Program-made: the position numbers and the translations under genes
Notes under the pieces: generated by a model
The model's input: the letters and a program-made list of their open reading frames with translations, nothing else
Told to the model about the DNA's origin: nothing
Databases searched by the model: none
Shown: piece by piece, positions 61,278-64,000 of the stretch
Layout of the letters: each line of letters starts with the position of its first letter
How positions within the stretch are numbered: the stretch's first letter is position 1
Source of the DNA: Clostridium sp. NkU-1
GTDB taxonomy: Bacteria; Bacillota_A; Clostridia; Lachnospirales; Lachnospiraceae
NCBI GenBank assembly: GCA_001312405.1
Contig: BBDR01000001.1
Location: forward strand, 186,001-250,000
Direction of reading: 5' to 3'
DNA length: 64,000 bases

Positions 61278-61646
61278 TTAAACCTCCTCTTTTTCCATGA
61301 TTGCCTGCAGCAGAACCGGAAGGACTTCTTCCTTGTGCTGTGCCGTAAATCCGAATGCTTTTTTCCCCTTTTGAACCTCTTCCCTGATAAAATCCCCGCT
61401 CTTTACATTTCCTGGCATGGAAATCGTAGAACAGAGCCCGGAACCCAACATGGCCATAGCCATAGCCAGGCTCCGCCGCCGCCAGTATTGCAGGCACCCA
61501 CATAATAATCATACTTCCCGTTTTTTTACACCCAATGCAGCATCCAGATCCCCCTTGATCTCGATCTCTGCCCGGCCATTCATCTGTTTTGCCACCAGTC
61601 CGGCAATTTCTTCCTTGTCAATCTGACCACCAACCACAATCTTCAT
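61278..61646 (-). CDS. yhfU: YhfU-like DUF2620 protein, two frame breaks
   Basis: About 122 residues. Repaired sequence MKIVVGGQIDKEEIAGLVAK, VKNGKYDYYVGACNTGGGGA, LAMAMAMLGSGLCSTISMPG, VQKGKKAFGFTAQHKEEVLP parallels E. coli YhfU (DYYIGACNTGAGAALSIAIA in my memory). Breaks: an A7 run near 61521-61527 and one missing C near 61468. Small Rossmann-like or PTS-EIIB-like fold is possible; function unknown. Tightly packed with yhfT, 5 bases apart. Confidence 0.82.
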
Positions 61647-61709
61647 TGCTTCTATCCTCCTCTTTATCCTTGTATCATTTCTTATAAAGGCCATTGGCCT
61701 GATACCTTA

Positions 61710-62070
61710 TTATGAAAGCAGATTGCATAGATGAACGGTCAGAAAACCCCGCTCTGCTTCCGGGAACTGGATATCCGTTTCCTTTAACAGCTCTTCTTTT
61801 AACGCTTCTGCTCTTTGGTAAATTGGTTCTTGTTTTATTCCATCAAGGAGCGTGTTATCCAGAGGGTGCTCCACGACCCCGTCTAAGACCCTCTGTCCGG
61901 CCATGGCCAGATGGGTGATGAACATTGCTGCCCTATCCTCCTCTGCATCAGGATTTTCTTCCAGGATCCGTTCCACTGCTTTTCTGGAATAATCTGCAAC
62001 TTTTTTTGCAGATCACATGATTCTCCTCCAGTATGTCAAGACGCTGGTTTAAAATATCTTTTAATTCCAT
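61710..62070 (-). CDS. yhfY: YhfY-like PRD-domain protein, one frame break
   Basis: About 120 residues. Repaired N-terminus MELKDILNQRLDILEENHVI, CKKVADYSRKAVERILEENP (A7 run near 62000-62006), then AAMFITHLAMAGQRVLDG, with the conserved His of a PTS-regulation (PRD) domain, and a second His in FLTVHLCNLLS. No DNA- or RNA-binding domain, so it is a lone PRD, as in YhfY. Could be a phosphorylation-responsive regulator. Separated from yhfZ by a second promoter and operator. Confidence 0.8.
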
Positions 62071-62184
62071 TGGTTTTCCTCCCTGTCTCAATATGGCTTA
62101 TTGTCACTTGTTTTGCTGGTGAGAATAAAAGGGCTGTTTTTCAAACCCGTCCATCGGATTGTTGAAGTGGCCTTCACTTTCAAC

Positions 62185-62213
62185 AATATACATTATTTTG
62201 TACTTTGCTTCAA
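62185..62213 (-). promoter_or_regulatory. Internal promoter with YhfZ-type operator, ahead of yhfY
   Basis: Minus strand -35 TTGAAG (62208-62213), 17-base spacer, -10 TATATT (62185-62190). The spacer holds TACAAAATAATGTA (62189-62202), identical to the site ahead of yhfZ. Downstream, at 62161-62184, a GTTGAAAGTG/CACTTCAAC hairpin follows. Confidence 0.7.
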
Positions 62214-62225
62214 AAAGATGACCTT

Positions 62226-63162
62226 TTAAAAATAAGGCTCTCTTTTTTTCTCCCTTACCTCCCGGATGATCTCAACGACTTTAGGTACGCTCACATACTT
62301 TTCCAGCAGTGCTTTTAGATACTCATCCTCTTTTCTGATCACCATTACAGCTGTTGAAAACAGATTGTTGTAATCCGAATCGTCTAAAAATGCTACGTTC
62401 AATTGTTCATGCTTATGTTCCTGGATATCGTCATAGTTCCATACGCCGGCGTCTATGATACCATCCATCAAGGCGTTAACGGTCTGCTGGGTCCGGATTG
62501 GAACCAGGGTAACCTTTTTGCCGTGGATAATATTTCTGGTAATGCAGCTCTGGTCAATAGAGCTGCTGTCATATGCTACTCTCATGCCATCCTGAATGCT
62601 GTCAAATCTGGAATCCGCCAAAAGAAGCACATGCCTGGAAAGGAAACTGCCGGGTCCAAAATTAATTGCTGCCTCAATCTGCTTTCCTTCTCTTATGGAC
62701 TGCTCCGCCGCATACTGGGAACAGACCGCAAATTGATAGGTTCCTGATTCTACCAGTTCAATACGCCCCACTGCGCCTCTGGCGTAAGCCATATTAAAGT
62801 TAAGAGGTGCGAACTGGGTATACATGGCCGTGGCAAAACCCTCATAAGTCACAGAATAGGGAAGGGGCATGATTCCAAGGATTTCTTTGCGCATACAGTT
62901 CTCCTGCAGCTTCTTATAATCAATCTCTTTGATGCAGGTTCCCTGATGTCCATGATTTTCCAGTGACACAGCATTGCACTCTTTTAAACAGGCAAATGCG
63001 TTCTGAATGGTCCCCCTGGATACCCCGAACTTATCCTGGTACTCTGAGATAGGCAGAATCCGGTCCCCGGCATTCCTGGACATTAGATCCAGCGACAGCA
63101 TATTTTTTTGCCAGGCCTATTTTTTGATATAAGTTTCCTGCTTCTAAACATTTGTTCTTCAT
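62226..63162 (-). CDS. yhfZ: YhfZ-like transcriptional regulator, one frame break
   Basis: About 312 residues. N-terminal winged helix of GntR type (LPISEYQDKFGVSRGTIQNA, FACLKECNAVSLENHGHQGT) and a C-terminal periplasmic-binding-like effector domain (EILGIMPLPYSVTYEGFATA, LADSRFDSIQDGMRVAYDSS). An A7 run near 63101-63107 breaks the start; six A's give MKNKCLEAGNLYQKIGLAKN, MLSLDLMSRNAG. First gene of the operon; two identical palindromic sites near promoters are its likely targets. Confidence 0.85.
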
Positions 63163-63185
63163 GAAATCACTCACTTTTGCCAATT

Positions 63186-63235
63186 TACATTATTTTGTAT
63201 ATTCAAACAATACCATATTGCATGTGCAATGTCAA
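63186..63235 (-). promoter_or_regulatory. yhf operon promoter and operator
   Basis: Minus strand -35 TTGACA (63230-63235), 17-base spacer with a TTGCA-CA-TGCAA repeat, -10 TATTGT (63207-63212). The predicted start overlaps TACAAAATAATGTA (63186-63199), the same 14-mer as at 62189-62202. An overlapping weaker promoter (TTGTTT, 17 bases, TAAATT) would place the site in its spacer exactly as ahead of yhfY. Confidence 0.75.
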
Positions 63236-63288
63236 CAATATTGTCTTTTATTTTTTTGTTTCTTGCACAGAAAGTACAAATCCCCAAA

Positions 63289-63338
63289 CGAAAAGACGGA
63301 TATCTCTGTTGTATCACAGAAATGTCCGTCTTTATACG
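63289..63338 (-). terminator. Terminator after the cytidylate-kinase-like gene
   Basis: Minus strand arms AAAGACGGA and TCCGTCTTT with inner pairing (TCTGTG/CAGAGA region), followed by a short T run. Confidence 0.65.
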
Positions 63339-63373
63339 ATTCAATTACAATAATATCGATTCCAAAAGGAAAT

Positions 63374-64000
63374 TCATCTTTCAGCGGTTCGCTTTATTCC
63401 ATTCCATCTTTGTGTCAACAAATTGTGGATCAGCTTAACGGTTCCGTCTATACCTATGGAGCTTCGGTTAATGCATAAGTCGTAGCTTCTTACATCTCCC
63501 CACTTTTTATTGGAATAGTAATTATAGTAGCTGGAACGCTTTTTATCCGTTTTGACCATAATATCCTTTGCCTTGGTATCATCAACATGATAAAGTTCTT
63601 TTAAGGATTTAATCTTGTCTTCTTCATCGGCAGAAATGAATACGGAAACAAGGTTGGGATAATCCTCCAGAGCATAATCGGCACATCTTCCTACAATTAC
63701 ACAGGATTCTTCATCTGCCAGCTGTTTGATGGTATCAAACTGTGCTAAAAAGATCTTATGATTAATTGGCATATCCATGTAACCAGAGGTGGTGAATCCC
63801 ATGGAATATGTATCCATCACAAGAGAGTAGAGAAAACTGTTGGTTGGCTTTTCATCATGGGTCTGGAATAGTTCTTCGCATAACCCGCTGTTTTTTGCTG
63901 CAAGCGCCAAGAGCTCCTTGTCATAGCACTTAATTCCCAGTTCTTCTGCCAATTTCTGTCCGATGATTTTTCCAGAACTTCCGCATTGTCTTCCGATTGC
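63374..64000 (-). CDS. Cytidylate-kinase-like family protein, 5' partial
   Basis: At least 208 residues; the start lies beyond the window. N-terminal visible part AIGRQCGSSGKIIGQKLAEE has the GRQxGSxG nucleotide loop of the cytidylate-kinase-like family (PF13189), then CVIVGRCADYALEDYPNLVS and FISADEEDKIKSLKELYHVD, and DLCINRSSIGIDGTVKLI. Such proteins are common in Lachnospiraceae; substrate not established. Divergent promoters are not visible because it runs towards the yhf regulator with its own terminator between. Confidence 0.85.
   Translation of the reverse strand, partial: AIGRQCGSSGKIIGQKLAEELGIKCYDKELLALAAKNSGLCEELFQTHDEKPTNSFLYSLVMDTYSMGFTTSGYMDMPINHKIFLAQFDTIKQLADEESCVIVGRCADYALEDYPNLVSVFISADEEDKIKSLKELYHVDDTKAKDIMVKTDKKRSSYYNYYSNKKWGDVRSYDLCINRSSIGIDGTVKLIHNLLTQRWNGIKRTAER

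Overview
The window looks like chromosome of a Lachnospiraceae clostridium, probably near Lacrimispora / Clostridium saccharolyticum. That is inferred from protein character and from the gene order radical SAM pair - rng - rplU - prp - rpmA - obgE - yhbY - nadD - yqeK - rsfS - lexA, not from a database search. I see no rRNA, tRNA, CRISPR array or transposase.

Sequence quality shapes the whole annotation. Well over forty reading-frame breaks interrupt otherwise normal genes. Most sit in A/T runs called one base too long (7 where the frame needs 6, 8 where it needs 7). A second class is a single base missing from a short run, mostly of G or C. Housekeeping genes such as lexA, glmS, rsfS, trkA, trkH and pepT are hit, so I read these as sequencing or assembly errors. 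I give gene limits for the repaired frame; coordinates are still those of this window.

1-6.2 kb: end of hisIE, two unknown membrane proteins, pepT, an XRE repressor/membrane protein pair with a palindromic operator, and a YoaK-like membrane protein. 6.2-19.2 kb: core block with the radical SAM pair, RNase G, TrkA/TrkH potassium uptake, L21-Prp-L27, ObgE, YhbY, NadD, YqeK, RsfS, then lexA divergent from a yneA-like SOS gene. 19.3-26.3 kb: a ribosomal-protection-type GTPase, L25/Ctc, a tyrosine recombinase, YwbE, a YHYH-domain protein and two decayed zinc-ribbon genes.

26.5-29.6 kb: adenine deaminase and a YczE-type membrane protein behind an adenine-type purine riboswitch. 29.9-35.8 kb: glycerol/dihydroxyacetone operon glpP-glpK-glpF-(Cys-repeat peptide)-dhaK-dhaL-dhaM with a terminator in the leader. 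35.9-38 kb: AhpF-N-like dithiol protein and an M20 amidohydrolase. 38.2-44 kb: one very large secreted family 8 polysaccharide lyase with cell-wall-binding repeats. 44.9-46.9 kb: a glutamate 2,3-aminomutase-like radical SAM enzyme and a truncated AI-2E transporter. 47-52 kb: LytR-CpsA-Psr protein, NlpC/P60 hydrolase, HAD phosphatase, GDPD and an ABC-transporter scar. 52.2-54.4 kb: glmS with its ribozyme.

54.5-63.2 kb holds a nine-gene yhf-type operon (yhfZ-yhfY-yhfU-yhfT-amidase-php-yhfS-yhfX-yhfW) whose pathway is, to my knowledge, undefined. It has two identical candidate YhfZ operators and a duplicated leader element. This operon and the triple-repeat CGLNDMNC peptide in the glycerol operon are the best candidates for undescribed biology. 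A cytidylate-kinase-like gene runs off the right edge.
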